DNA of 51,713 nucleotides from Intrasporangium_A sp039812505 (GTDB taxonomy: Bacteria > Actinomycetota > Actinomycetes > Actinomycetales > Dermatophilaceae), in NCBI RefSeq assembly GCF_039812505.1, contig NZ_JBDIAQ010000009.1:1-51713 (forward strand), written 5' to 3'. Of the stretch, positions 1 to 8,085 are shown one piece after another (within the stretch, counting starts at the first letter, position 1; the number at the start of each line of letters is the position of its first letter). Under the pieces are notes generated by a model. It did not search any database. It worked only from the letters and a program-made list of their open reading frames with translations, and was not told the DNA's origin. The position numbers and the translations under genes were made by a program.

Positions 1-81
1 GGCCCGCCTTCAACAGCCGCATCGTCAGTCACAGGCCCACCAACGGCACAGAAGCCCTGAAACTGCGAAACTCAAGGTCCC

Positions 82-237
82 GTGAAGACTCAGCAGATCA
101 ACTTCCGCGCCACGGATCGCCAGGCTTACGTTCTGCGACGTGTTGCCGCCGCAACAGACACGACTCTGACCGACTTCGTCCTGGACACGGCAAGACGACG
201 TCGCGCACTTCATCAGTGGCGCCCCAGAGCTCGATGA
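82..237 (+). pseudogene. Truncated DUF1778 (TacA-like) antitoxin remnant
   Basis: From the GTG at 82 the frame encodes a ribbon-helix-helix start, QINFRATDRQAYVLRRVA followed by TLTDFVLDTA, the typical N-terminus of DUF1778 antitoxins that pair with GNAT toxins. After about 38 residues the homology stops and the frame ends at TGA 235-237. The normal C-terminal toxin-neutralising segment is absent, and the toxin body follows in another frame from about 209. The simplest reading is a deletion that joined the antitoxin DNA-binding half to the inside of the toxin gene. Family antitoxins are about 90 residues; about 51 codons remain here. No function is expected beyond possible operator binding. 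Confidence 0.6.
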
Positions 238-640
238 CTGGCTGCGCCGATACGCCTGGGAGAACCTACCGGCGAACAACGCGATCGCCTACGTCCCGAT
301 CATGGACGATCGTGTGGTTGGCTACTATGCGATCGCATCCAGGAGTGTTGGGCTGACTGCGGTTCCCTCAACGCTCAGGAAGGGAGCCCGACCCGGTCCC
401 AGACAGTCATAGTTCTTGCTCGGGCTGGCTGTCGATCGCTCGATGGCATCGCGCGGCATCGGCGCTGGTCTGCTCCTCGATGCGCTAGAGCGCACAGCTC
501 TTCTCAACGAATCGATTGGGGCCGCCGCGCTCCTCGTGCACGCGCCTGACCCGGTCGCTCGTGACTTCTACCTGCACAACGGAGACTTCCTGCCCTCGCC
601 CCTGGACGAACTTCAGCTGCTCGAAACGGCTTCGGTCCAT
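209..640 (+). pseudogene. Decayed GNAT-family (TacT-like) toxin
   Basis: Frame 2 from about 209 encodes FISGAPELDDWLRRYA, the conserved opening of TacT/AtaT-type acetyltransferase toxins, then VVGYYAIAS. After the in-frame TAG at 410-412 it continues with LAVDRSMASRGIGAGLLLDA, which holds the acetyl-CoA-binding RGxGxG/A loop, and with ARDFYLHNGDFLPSP, the region of the catalytic Tyr. The true N-terminus is missing, lost with the antitoxin C-terminus, and the internal stop splits the acetyltransferase domain. Family toxins acetylate aminoacyl-tRNA and are about 160-170 residues. With the antitoxin damaged as well, the locus is a fossil toxin-antitoxin module and not an active one. Confidence 0.65.
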
Positions 641-915
641 CTTCCTGGCCTGATCACCCTGAGCGAACCGTCCTGCGACTCACCTGCGTCTCCGAATCGC
701 ACACCCGGTGGGGGGCGGCACAACCCACCCCCACCCACGCCGTCAAGGACCATCCCGACCGGGTACAGACCGGGCACAGACCGGCTCTCCGCGTCGAGAA
801 CCCCGCACCACCCGTGGTACCTTGCCGCCACCTCGAACCCCACGACCGGCCTACCGAGGCCGGTCGCACGGATCACCCCGCCACCACCTCGACGCAGCAG
901 CGCACAAGGAAGCTC
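641..915. other. Non-coding stretch with a perfect hairpin
   Basis: No gene is supported here; the open frame running through it is read-through of the dead toxin. A perfect 10-bp inverted repeat with a 4-nt loop lies at 843-866 (arms CGACCGGCCT / AGGCCGGTCG), about 50 bases before the MBL-hydrolase start. It could be a terminator for upstream reading or part of the 5' leader. There is no T-run. A G-rich/C-rich complementary pair also occurs near 707-733. Confidence 0.45.
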
Positions 916-1971
916 GTGAGCACCACGAACGAGACGAACGCAACCGGCTCGAGCGGCACTGCCCCCGTTCGCGTGATCACGCTCGGCACGGCCGGCGGGC
1001 CGGCCTGGTGGCGGGAGCACGGCGGCGCACGGGTCCCTGCGGGCATCAGCACCGCTCTCGTCGTCGGCGAGGACGTCTACCTCGTCGACGCCGGCTACGG
1101 CGCGGGCGCGCAGCTGACCCGCGCGGGGCTGGACATGTCGCAGCTGCGGGCGGTGTTCATCACGCACCTGCACTCCGACCACGTGGTGGACCTACCCGGC
1201 CTGGTGCTGTTCGGCACCTACGAGATCAGGGACCGCAGGCACACCCCCGTCCCGGTCATCGGACCAGGGGACCGCGGGATGCTGCCGCCGGTCTCGCCGC
1301 AGGCGACGGTGCCACCGCGGCCGCTGCACCCGGAGGCACCGACCCCCGGGGTCGCCGGGCTGCTCGAGCACATCGGCCGCGCCTTCGCGACGGACTTCAA
1401 CGACCGGATCCTGGACGCGCTGCACCCGCCACCCACGGCCAACTTCCAGGCGCGCGAGATCACCCTGCCCGACGGGACCGGCTTCCACCCCAACGAGAAC
1501 GTCGCGCCGGACATGGAGCCGTTCGAGGTGTACCGGGACGAGGCGGTTCGCGTGACGGCCACGCTCGTCCCCCATCCGCCGCTCGCACCCGCGTTCGCCT
1601 TCCGCCTCGACACCGCAGCCGGGTCGGTGACGATCTCCGGTGACACCGCCCCCAGCGACAACCTGGTCCGTCTGGCGCGCGAGACCGACCTGTTGCTGCA
1701 CGAGGCCATCGACGCGCAGTGGCTCATGGACGTCTACGGCACGACGGACCTCGACGACTCGAGCCGGGCCAACCTCGCCCACCACCGTCGGGCGCACACC
1801 ACCACGGAGGAAGCGGGCGTGATCGCTCGACGAGCGGGCGCGCGCCGACTCGGGTTGCACCACCTGGTTCCCGGGGACCTGCCCCGAGAGCGCTGGCTCA
1901 CCCCGGCGCGCCGGTCGTTCCCCGGCGAGGTCCTGGTGCCCGGCGACCTCGACGAGATCACCCTGCCCTGA
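916..1971 (+). CDS. MBL-fold metallo-hydrolase (RNase Z-like group)
   Basis: This 351-residue protein belongs to the metallo-beta-lactamase fold. THLHSDHVVD at residues 83-92 is the zinc-binding HxHxDH motif. SGDTAPSDNL near residue 243 is the Asp-ligand strand, and GLHHLVPGD near the C-terminus supplies the last His. The layout resembles RNase Z/arylsulfatase-like MBL hydrolases, but the insert between the motifs and the lack of a tRNA exosite leave the substrate open. I chose GTG 916 because AAGGAAG lies 5-10 bases upstream; an in-frame start at 814 would add unconserved sequence and cross the hairpin at 843-866. No signal peptide is seen, so it is probably cytosolic. It appears monocistronic and is followed by the palindrome at 2030-2061. 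Confidence 0.8.
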   Translation: MSTTNETNATGSSGTAPVRVITLGTAGGPAWWREHGGARVPAGISTALVVGEDVYLVDAGYGAGAQLTRAGLDMSQLRAVFITHLHSDHVVDLPGLVLFGTYEIRDRRHTPVPVIGPGDRGMLPPVSPQATVPPRPLHPEAPTPGVAGLLEHIGRAFATDFNDRILDALHPPPTANFQAREITLPDGTGFHPNENVAPDMEPFEVYRDEAVRVTATLVPHPPLAPAFAFRLDTAAGSVTISGDTAPSDNLVRLARETDLLLHEAIDAQWLMDVYGTTDLDDSSRANLAHHRRAHTTTEEAGVIARRAGARRLGLHHLVPGDLPRERWLTPARRSFPGEVLVPGDLDEITLP

Positions 1972-2029
1972 CCCGCCGTCCTGCCCGGGGCCGGCTCGCC
2001 GACCCGGGTATCCAGCGACCAGGAGGTGC

Positions 2030-2061
2030 GGTATGCCGCTGAGCCGGCTCAGCGGCATACC
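2030..2061. repeat. Perfect 32-bp palindrome (GTATGCCGC family)
   Basis: GGTATGCCGCTGAGCC is followed directly by its exact reverse complement, giving 16-bp arms with no spacer. It lies 58 bases after the MBL-hydrolase stop and 47 bases before the next start. It could act as a terminator or as a DNA-level site; no T-run follows. The 9-mer GTATGCCGC recurs throughout the window (see findings). Confidence 0.85.
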
Positions 2062-2108
2062 GTCCCGTAGCCCCCGCTGGCGGGCGGGCGGTGGCAGGCT
2101 GGAGCGTC

Positions 2109-3224
2109 ATGACAACGATGTCCCGCCTGGCCGGCGTGCTCGCCGCCACGGCCGCCCTCGTCACCGCTGCCGCCCTCGCCGCCGCCCCGGCCACGGCCCG
2201 GCCGCTCGCCGCCGCGACCCGCCCGGCTCCGGCGACACGACCGGCCCCCGGTCTGTCGTGGGACCTGCTGGCCACCCCGACCTCGACGGCCAGCCTGCGC
2301 GGCCTGTCCGTCGTCAACCCGAGGGTCGTCTGGGCGGGCGGCAGCGAGGGCACCATCCTGCGCTCGGTCGACGGCGGCCGGACCGTCACCTCGGTGGGCC
2401 CGCCCGGCACGAGCGACCTGCAGTTCCGCAGCGTCCACGCCACCAGCGCCTGGCACGCCGTCGCCGCCTCGATCGGCGACACCCCGGACGCGATGCGGGT
2501 CTACGTGACCGACAACGGCGGCCGTACCTGGCGGATGAGCCAGCAGAACACCCTGCCCACCGCGTTCTACGACTGCATGGCCTTCACCAGCGGGCGGACC
2601 GGCTACATCCTGTCCGACCCGGTCGACGGTAAGTTCCTGGTCCTCAAGACCACCAACGGCGGTCACTCGTGGCGGCAGCTGCCCAGCCGCGGGATGCCGC
2701 CGGCGCTGGCCGGTGAGGCCGGGTTCGCCGCGAGCGGCACCTGCATCACCGCCAACCGGCGCGGCGACCTGCTCTTCGGCACCGGCGGGGTGGACCCGGG
2801 CCGGATCTTCCGCAGCACCGACCGGGGCCGGACCTGGAGCGTGACCGACTCCCCGATCGCCGGGAGCGCCACCGCCGGGGTGTTCTCGCTCTCGTTCGGG
2901 CCGGGCCGGCGCGGCGTGGCCGTGGGCGGGGACTTCGCGGCGCCGGACGCCGCGGTGGCCAACGCCGCGTGGACCAGCGACTTGGGCCGCACCTGGCATG
3001 CGGCCACCGGCCTGGGCGGCTACCGCTCCGGGTCGGCCTGGCTGGACGGCTGGCCCGGCGGCGTGCTCGCGGTCGGCACCAGCGGGTCGGACGTCAGCTG
3101 GGACGGCGGACGGACCTACGCCACCTTCGACACCGGCACCTTCAACGCCGTCGACTGCGTCCCGTGGGCCTGTTATGCGGCCGGCGCCGAGGGTCGTATG
3201 GCGCGGCTCGTCGTCGGCCGCTGA
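2109..3224 (+). CDS. Secreted BNR/Asp-box repeat (YCF48-like) beta-propeller protein
   Basis: A 371-residue exported protein. The N-terminus (MTTMSRLAGVLAAT, then an Ala-rich hydrophobic run ending APATARP) is a signal peptide. The mature part carries repeated Asp-box-like turns spaced along a propeller: SVDGGRTVT, DNGGRTWRM, TNGGHSWRQ, TDRGRTWSV, SDLGRTWHA and WDGGRTYAT. Such repeats occur in sialidases, sortilin and the YCF48/HCF136 photosystem II assembly group, but no sialidase catalytic residues stand out, so a specific activity cannot be assigned. ATG 2109 is preferred; ATG 2118 is possible. The gene stands alone between the palindrome and the accessory cassette at 3.4 kb. Confidence 0.75.
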   Translation: MTTMSRLAGVLAATAALVTAAALAAAPATARPLAAATRPAPATRPAPGLSWDLLATPTSTASLRGLSVVNPRVVWAGGSEGTILRSVDGGRTVTSVGPPGTSDLQFRSVHATSAWHAVAASIGDTPDAMRVYVTDNGGRTWRMSQQNTLPTAFYDCMAFTSGRTGYILSDPVDGKFLVLKTTNGGHSWRQLPSRGMPPALAGEAGFAASGTCITANRRGDLLFGTGGVDPGRIFRSTDRGRTWSVTDSPIAGSATAGVFSLSFGPGRRGVAVGGDFAAPDAAVANAAWTSDLGRTWHAATGLGGYRSGSAWLDGWPGGVLAVGTSGSDVSWDGGRTYATFDTGTFNAVDCVPWACYAAGAEGRMARLVVGR

Positions 3225-3404
3225 TCGCGGGCAGCAGCATCTCCCGGTCCGGCAGTGGTCACCGGCGTCGGCCGCGTCCTGGGCTGGCAACGGGTTGGCA
3301 CCATCCGGGGAGCCCGCGACGCTCCATACGTGACCCATTCGTGTCCACCCGAGGGGCGGTGCTGCTCCCATCCCGTTCGGTGCCGGTTGTACCCGAACCG
3401 CGGG

Positions 3405-3410
3405 TACGCT
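3405..3410 (+). promoter_or_regulatory. Candidate -10 box for the two-gene cassette
   Basis: TACGCT fits the actinobacterial TANNNT -10 pattern and ends 6 bases before GTG 3417, which would give a leaderless transcript. No convincing -35 box is seen at 17-18 bases. Confidence 0.35.
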
Positions 3411-3416
3411 GCGCGT

Positions 3417-3808
3417 GTGCGGTCTCCGGGTCGGAAGCGTCCGCAGAGGCGCGAGGTAGCGGTAGGCATCGACCCCGATGTCCTTTCGGCGTGCGCCGCA
3501 AGGGCCCGTTACGTCGGCTCCCCCGAGCACAAGACCTTCCCATCCTTCGCCGGGAGGATGCAGGCTCGTTCGGATGCGACGAAGTGCCCGCCCATTTGTC
3601 GGATCAGGCTGCGATCAACGACTGGCTCAACGAAGCGATCCGCCGAGGGCAGGTCAGCGCAGCGTTCGACGGCCAGTTCCCCCGCTACGTCTGGACACGA
3701 CCGAACGGCGAGGACGTCTGGTATGAGGCGCGCCTCACGAACCAGGAGCTGGGGCAGTACAAGGGCTATCCCCTCGACGCCGGCCAGACACCGAAGGGAG
3801 TGACCTAG
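3417..3808 (+). pseudogene. Small conserved-looking gene with a one-base frameshift
   Basis: From GTG 3417 the frame gives VRSPGRKRPQRREVA, then RARYVGSPEHKTFPSFAG and ATKCPP. Sensible protein then continues one frame over as HLSDQAAINDWLNEAIRRG, QFPRYVWTRPNGEDVWYEAR and YKGYPL up to TAG 3806-3808. The shift falls in the C-rich run at about 3588-3594; one missing C explains it exactly, so it is either a real mutation or a sequencing error. Restored length would be about 130 residues. I recognise no named domain. It ends one base inside the start of the next gene (TAGTG), so the two were translationally coupled and probably form one functional unit with the ImmA/IrrE-like partner. Confidence 0.6.
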
Positions 3809-5046
3809 TGCTCCGTTTCGAGTGGGACTGGGATTCCGCACCAGACGTCCGGGCCCCTGAGACCCGGGCTACCTGGGCGAGCCTGCGAATCGACGTCGGC
3901 GGCGTGACCGCGACCCTGGTGGAGGACCGATCAGGCCGAAGCCCCGTTCGCCGCCGGATCAACGTGCCGACCTACCCCTTGGCGGAGTCGATCGCCTACG
4001 GGTGGTGGCGCCTCACGTCGCCCTCGTCAACCGAGCATGGCGGGTTTCGGCTGGCGGATGCTGCCGACGGGTACCCGTGGCCAGACCTCACGCTGGTCAC
4101 CGGCCGTGGATACGTCTTGGCCCAACTGCGTCCGGTCGAAAGAGCGGTCGAAAGCATTCGCTTCCTGGCCGGGACCGAGCTGCTCCTGGCTCCCGCACCC
4201 GTCGAGCGTGAGCTCCGGCTCTTCGTCGAGAACACGATCCAACAGCTGGAGGACGCAGGCGTCACAGGGACACCCCTACAGGAAGAATGGGCTGCAATAG
4301 CGTCGGCAGACGCAGAGGTCGAGGCGTTCTGCAGAACCGCATCGGCACTAGGACTCGACCCCTATGCGCTGGACGAGTCGGAGACCAGCCTGGTGGTCAG
4401 CCTCGGATCAGCGAAAGCCGATCCCGACCTGATCGCGGAGCTGGCCGCAAGTACGACATTGCCGGAGGTCGAGGCTGCTCGGGAATGGCTACAAGAGGCC
4501 GTCGAGCGGACCGAGTCGGTCGCAGACCCACCAGCGCTGACCCTGCCGTTCGAGCCCCTTCCGGTCGGCCGCTGGGAACGTCCGTGGCGCGTGGGCTATG
4601 AGCGCGCCCGCAAGGTGCGCGAGTCACTGCAGCTGAGCCCAGCCGACCGGCTGCCGGTCGAGGAACTCGTCGACATCGACTCGACCAAGTCACCGGCGCC
4701 CTCCGGTGTCGCGGGTCTCGCCCAGTCTCGGGGGAATGGGATCGCAGTCGCGACTCCTGGGCGGTTCCTCCCTCAAGCCCAACGGTTCGCCGGTGCCAGG
4801 GCGATCGGGCGCCGAACCTTCGACGACAGTCGACACGGCGTGATCCTCACCGCGCGATACGACTACGCCGCAAAGGTGGAGCGCGCGTTCGCCGCGGAGC
4901 TGCTCGCGCCAGCAACCGGCATCGACCAGTTCCTGGGCGAGTCGACCAGCGACGAGTCTCTGTTCGCGGCCGCCAAGACGTTCGATGTCTCGATCCAGGT
5001 GATCCAACACCAGCTGGACAACCAGCTCGGTCGCCGCGGCCTCTGA
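3808..5046 (+). CDS. Large cassette protein with degenerate ImmA/IrrE-like C-terminus
   Basis: A 412-residue soluble protein. Residues 1-70 form an N-terminal module rich in Trp and Arg (FEWDWDSAPDVRAPETRATW, YPLAESIAYGWWRLTS). The C-terminal 65 residues (KVERAFAAELLAPATGI, then AAAKTFDVSIQVIQHQLDNQ) match the tail of ImmA/IrrE metallopeptidases, where an ExxAxxFAxELLxP helix follows the zinc site. The HExxH motif expected about 25-30 residues earlier is absent (ILTARYDYAA sits there), so the protease is probably inactive or used only for binding. GTG 3808 is supported by GAAGGGAG at 3793-3800. Coupling to the small upstream gene suggests a toxin-antitoxin-like or defence pair, but this is inference. 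Confidence 0.6.
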   Translation: MLRFEWDWDSAPDVRAPETRATWASLRIDVGGVTATLVEDRSGRSPVRRRINVPTYPLAESIAYGWWRLTSPSSTEHGGFRLADAADGYPWPDLTLVTGRGYVLAQLRPVERAVESIRFLAGTELLLAPAPVERELRLFVENTIQQLEDAGVTGTPLQEEWAAIASADAEVEAFCRTASALGLDPYALDESETSLVVSLGSAKADPDLIAELAASTTLPEVEAAREWLQEAVERTESVADPPALTLPFEPLPVGRWERPWRVGYERARKVRESLQLSPADRLPVEELVDIDSTKSPAPSGVAGLAQSRGNGIAVATPGRFLPQAQRFAGARAIGRRTFDDSRHGVILTARYDYAAKVERAFAAELLAPATGIDQFLGESTSDESLFAAAKTFDVSIQVIQHQLDNQLGRRGL

Positions 5047-5047
5047 C

Positions 5048-5100
5048 GAGGCTCCGAAGCCTCGGACACGCCTCGGAGCTCGAGGCCCGCGCCCGAGCTC
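5048..5100. terminator. Two adjacent hairpins between convergent genes
   Basis: GAGGCT/AGCCTC (5048-5063, 4-nt loop) and GAGCTCG/CGAGCTC (5076-5100, 11-nt loop) follow the cassette stop at once and precede the convergent peptidase gene. They could serve as a bidirectional terminator; no T-run is present. Confidence 0.5.
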
Positions 5101-5164
5101 GCGGGGTGCCCGCCTTGTCACGGCCCCACTCCATACCCCGGCTGCACTCGGCCGAGGGTCCAGC

Positions 5165-7066
5165 TCAGTTGCCGGGCCACCTCGTGGCGTCGAGGTCGGC
5201 CAACGTGCCGGGCCGCAGGTTCTGCGTGTCTTTGACGGTGATCCGGCCCGGACCGAACCCGGTCAGCACGCCCGCCACCGGCAGGTTGAGCCGTGACCCA
5301 CTCAGGTGCAGCGTGTAGGTCGTGGCGGCCGTGTCGACCGCGACGACGCCGTTGCGGCTGCCGCTGACCACGACCCCGAGCTGGTGCCCGGCCGGGACGA
5401 GCACGTCGTTCGCGGCCAGCTCGACGGTGACCTGCTGCCGGCCGGCGCCGTCGAGACGGGCCCAGCCACGCGCGAGCACCTGCAGGTTGGTGCTGCCGAT
5501 GCGCCGGGCGACGTCCAGGTAGCAGGCGTCGTCGTCCGGCGACGCAGGCCCCCAGCAGCTCTGTGTGCTCAGCGTCTGCGCCCCGTCGCCGGTGGCGCTG
5601 ACCCGGTCCATCTGTCCGTAGTCGACCAGCATCACCGACACCTGCCCGACCGGCGAGTCGTGGGTGACGTCCAGGTCGACCGTCGGCGTGCCGGAGACCC
5701 GCACCTCCCGCTTGGTCGAGCCGGTCAGGAACAGCAGCCGGTTCGGGTTGTCCCCGAGCTGGACCGCGGCGTTCTCGCCGAGCCGCCAGTCGTTGACGTA
5801 GCTGGCCGTCGACCGGTCCTTCAGCCCGAGCGTCATCGTGCCGTCGGCGCGGAAGTTCAGCGGCGCCGTCCATGCCGCCGGCGCGGGCCAGAGGCGGGAG
5901 GTCACCCAGTGTTCCGGGGCGGTCTCGACCCGCACGGCCGGCTCGAGCATGATGCCGTTTCGGATGCCCATCAGCTCGTGGTCGAACCACCGGTGCAGGG
6001 TGTCGACCCACGCCGCGCGGTCCGAGTCGAACGGGTCGACGTGACCCAAGCGCGTCAGCCACATCTTGCGGGCCACGCCCTGCCGGCCCAGTTCGCGCCA
6101 CCACTTCGAGGCGTTCATCGTCTTGACGTTGTTGTCCTGCAGGCCGTGCACGATGAACACGCTCGCCTTCACCTTGGAGGCGTCGTAGTAGGTGCCGTCG
6201 CGATAGTCGCGCTCGGCCCAGAAGTCCGTGTAGGCGCCGGTCTCGTCGCCGTCGTTGGCGTCCATCCAGCTCAGCCGGGCCGAGCAGTCGGTCGGGACGG
6301 TCCGGTTGCGGGCGATGGTCCGGGACAGGCTGCTCGGGTAGTTGAACGACTTCACGGCGCCCTGCCACCGGTTGTAGTCGTACCACGAGCTGATCGCGCT
6401 GATCGGCACGATCGTGCGCAGCCCGTCCACCCCGGTCGCGGCCACGCCGTTGGCGAGGGTCCCGTCGTACGACTTGCCGATCATCCCGGTGCGGCCGTTG
6501 CTCCAGGTGGCCTGAACGACCCGGCCGGCGGCGTCGTGGGCTATCCCCTTGCCGTCCAGCCACTCGATGACGGCCTTGACCGACTCGACGTCGGAGCGCC
6601 CGCCCTCGTCCGAACACCCCGTCGAGCGGCCCGTGCCGGCCATGTCGACCGCCACGAAGGCGTAGCCACGCGGCACGAAGTAGTTGTCGTAGTAGAGCGG
6701 GAACTTGACCGGGTTGCCCTGTGCGTCGTACTGCTTGAACTCCGACTCGTTGCCGCGTCCGAGGCTCAGGTAGTACGGGCTGGCGTCCATGATGACCGGG
6801 ACCCGCGCGGTGCCGTCGAGCTCCCGAGGCCGGATGATGTCCACGGCGACCCGCTCCGGGGCGCCGTCGCCGTCCAGGTCGGGCGTGCTCACCCAGACCG
6901 TCTCGCGGATCGCGGAAGCGTAGTCGTAGACCGGCGAAGTCACCCCGCCCACGAGCCGGACGGGCGGGTTCTGGGCCGGCGCCGCGCTGGCGGTACCGAC
7001 CGTGCCGAGGGCCACCGGCGCGACCAGTGCCGCGCAGCCGGCGAGTGCGACAAGCCTTGTTCTCAT
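5165..7066 (-). CDS. Secreted Xaa-Pro dipeptidyl-peptidase, family S15 (CocE/NonD)
   Basis: A 633-residue exported serine peptidase. MRTRLVALAGCAALVAPVAL with Ala-rich cleavage near residue 29 is a signal peptide. The alpha/beta-hydrolase core has nucleophile Ser199 in GKSYDG, acid Asp311 in HGLQDNN and His342 in RLGHVDPF, the S15 order Ser-Asp-His. The C-terminal 200 residues form the jelly-roll domain typical of S15/CocE enzymes. It would remove Xaa-Pro dipeptides from peptides outside the cell; ester hydrolysis is also known in the family. ATG 7066 has a GGAAGG-type ribosome site. The gene is convergent with the 3.8-kb cassette and stands alone. Confidence 0.85.
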   Translation of the reverse strand: MRTRLVALAGCAALVAPVALGTVGTASAAPAQNPPVRLVGGVTSPVYDYASAIRETVWVSTPDLDGDGAPERVAVDIIRPRELDGTARVPVIMDASPYYLSLGRGNESEFKQYDAQGNPVKFPLYYDNYFVPRGYAFVAVDMAGTGRSTGCSDEGGRSDVESVKAVIEWLDGKGIAHDAAGRVVQATWSNGRTGMIGKSYDGTLANGVAATGVDGLRTIVPISAISSWYDYNRWQGAVKSFNYPSSLSRTIARNRTVPTDCSARLSWMDANDGDETGAYTDFWAERDYRDGTYYDASKVKASVFIVHGLQDNNVKTMNASKWWRELGRQGVARKMWLTRLGHVDPFDSDRAAWVDTLHRWFDHELMGIRNGIMLEPAVRVETAPEHWVTSRLWPAPAAWTAPLNFRADGTMTLGLKDRSTASYVNDWRLGENAAVQLGDNPNRLLFLTGSTKREVRVSGTPTVDLDVTHDSPVGQVSVMLVDYGQMDRVSATGDGAQTLSTQSCWGPASPDDDACYLDVARRIGSTNLQVLARGWARLDGAGRQQVTVELAANDVLVPAGHQLGVVVSGSRNGVVAVDTAATTYTLHLSGSRLNLPVAGVLTGFGPGRITVKDTQNLRPGTLADLDATRWPGN

Positions 7067-7261
7067 GGGTGTCCTTCCTCCCTGTCCGGGACGACGATCT
7101 CCCCGGTCCGGAGCGACGGGCGCGCCCAGCCTGACACGGAAGCCGCTCCGGCGCCTGTCGAGAGTGGGTCGGCCACGCAACCACGACCGCCACTGCGCAG
7201 ATCGCGGTCCGGGGACTGGTCCGTAGCGGTGCTGACCGCCCCGGGCAGACCCCGTGGGGGG

Positions 7262-7876
7262 TCAGAGCGAGCCGGTGCGCACGCGCTCGGCCAGCGCACC
7301 CTCCCCCGCACGCTCGTATGCCGCCGCGACCCCGGCCCGGTCGGCAGCCGGCCGGTTCTGGCTCCACTTCGCCTTCGCATCGACCTGTTCGACCTGCAGC
7401 GCCACCCCGACGATCGCCCGCAGCTGTCCGGCGACGTACGTCTCCGGTGCGTCGGTGACCGCCCACGGCTCGGGCCGGGCCTCCTCGTGCCGGTCGGTCA
7501 GCTGCGTAACCGCCTCACGCAGCCACGCCACGTCGTCGTGGACGGTGAGCGGGCCACGCAGCTGCACCGCCGAGTAGTTCCACGTCGGCACCACCTTGCC
7601 GTGCTCGGCCTTCGACGGGTACCAGGCGGGAGACACGTACGCGTCGAGCCCCTGCACCACGACCAGCCCGGGTGCGCCGGCGGAGATGCGCCTCCAGTGC
7701 GGGTTGGCCCGCGCGAAGTGGGCGACGATCCGGTCGCCCAGCCACAGCACCGGCAGCAACGTCGCGTCCGGTGCCCCGTCCGGGCCGACGCTGACCAGGG
7801 TGCCGACCGCGACCTCGCGCACGAACGCCCGCGCGGCGTCCTCGTCCGCGACCCGGTTGAAGTGCGGCACGTACAT
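7262..7876 (-). CDS. FMN-binding negative transcriptional regulator (PaiB-like)
   Basis: A 204-residue protein starting MYVPHFN, the hallmark opening of PaiB. It contains FARANPHWR, YVSPAWYPSK and VPTWNYSAVQLRG, all conserved family landmarks of a split-barrel flavin-binding fold. The C-terminal helix segment has KWSQNRP. Bacillus PaiB is linked to repression of sporulation and protease genes together with the acetyltransferase PaiA. No PaiA neighbour is present here, so its role could be an FMN- or F420-related oxidoreductase and not a regulator. The ATG at 7874-7876 fits the family start exactly. Confidence 0.85.
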   Translation of the reverse strand: MYVPHFNRVADEDAARAFVREVAVGTLVSVGPDGAPDATLLPVLWLGDRIVAHFARANPHWRRISAGAPGLVVVQGLDAYVSPAWYPSKAEHGKVVPTWNYSAVQLRGPLTVHDDVAWLREAVTQLTDRHEEARPEPWAVTDAPETYVAGQLRAIVGVALQVEQVDAKAKWSQNRPAADRAGVAAAYERAGEGALAERVRTGSL

Positions 7877-8085
7877 GTTCCCTGACGCTACGCCCGCCAC
7901 GGCCCAAGGGGTCGGCCACCGCCACACCCCGAACACACGCCCGGGGGATGCCGCTGACCGCCGTCGCGCTGGCATGCCGCCCCGATACGGTGCGTTCGAG
8001 TCATCGGTGCCGGTCCGTGTTGCGCTGGCGGAACGGCACCGGTAAGCCGTACCTATAGACACGCGACGACTCCCGAGGAGTAGAC

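Noticed and set aside
613..1182. Long minus-strand open frame opposite the MBL hydrolase start
   Set aside because: Arg/Gly/Ala-rich shadow of a high-GC gene with no domain signal; the plus frame carries HxHxDH.
2049..3530. 493-residue minus frame opposite the BNR protein
   Set aside because: Low-complexity antisense frame without motifs or a ribosome site; the plus frame has a signal peptide and Asp-box repeats.
5118..7466. 782-residue minus frame and 859-residue plus frame over the S15 peptidase
   Set aside because: Both are shadows; only the frame ending at 5165 shows signal peptide and Ser-Asp-His triad.
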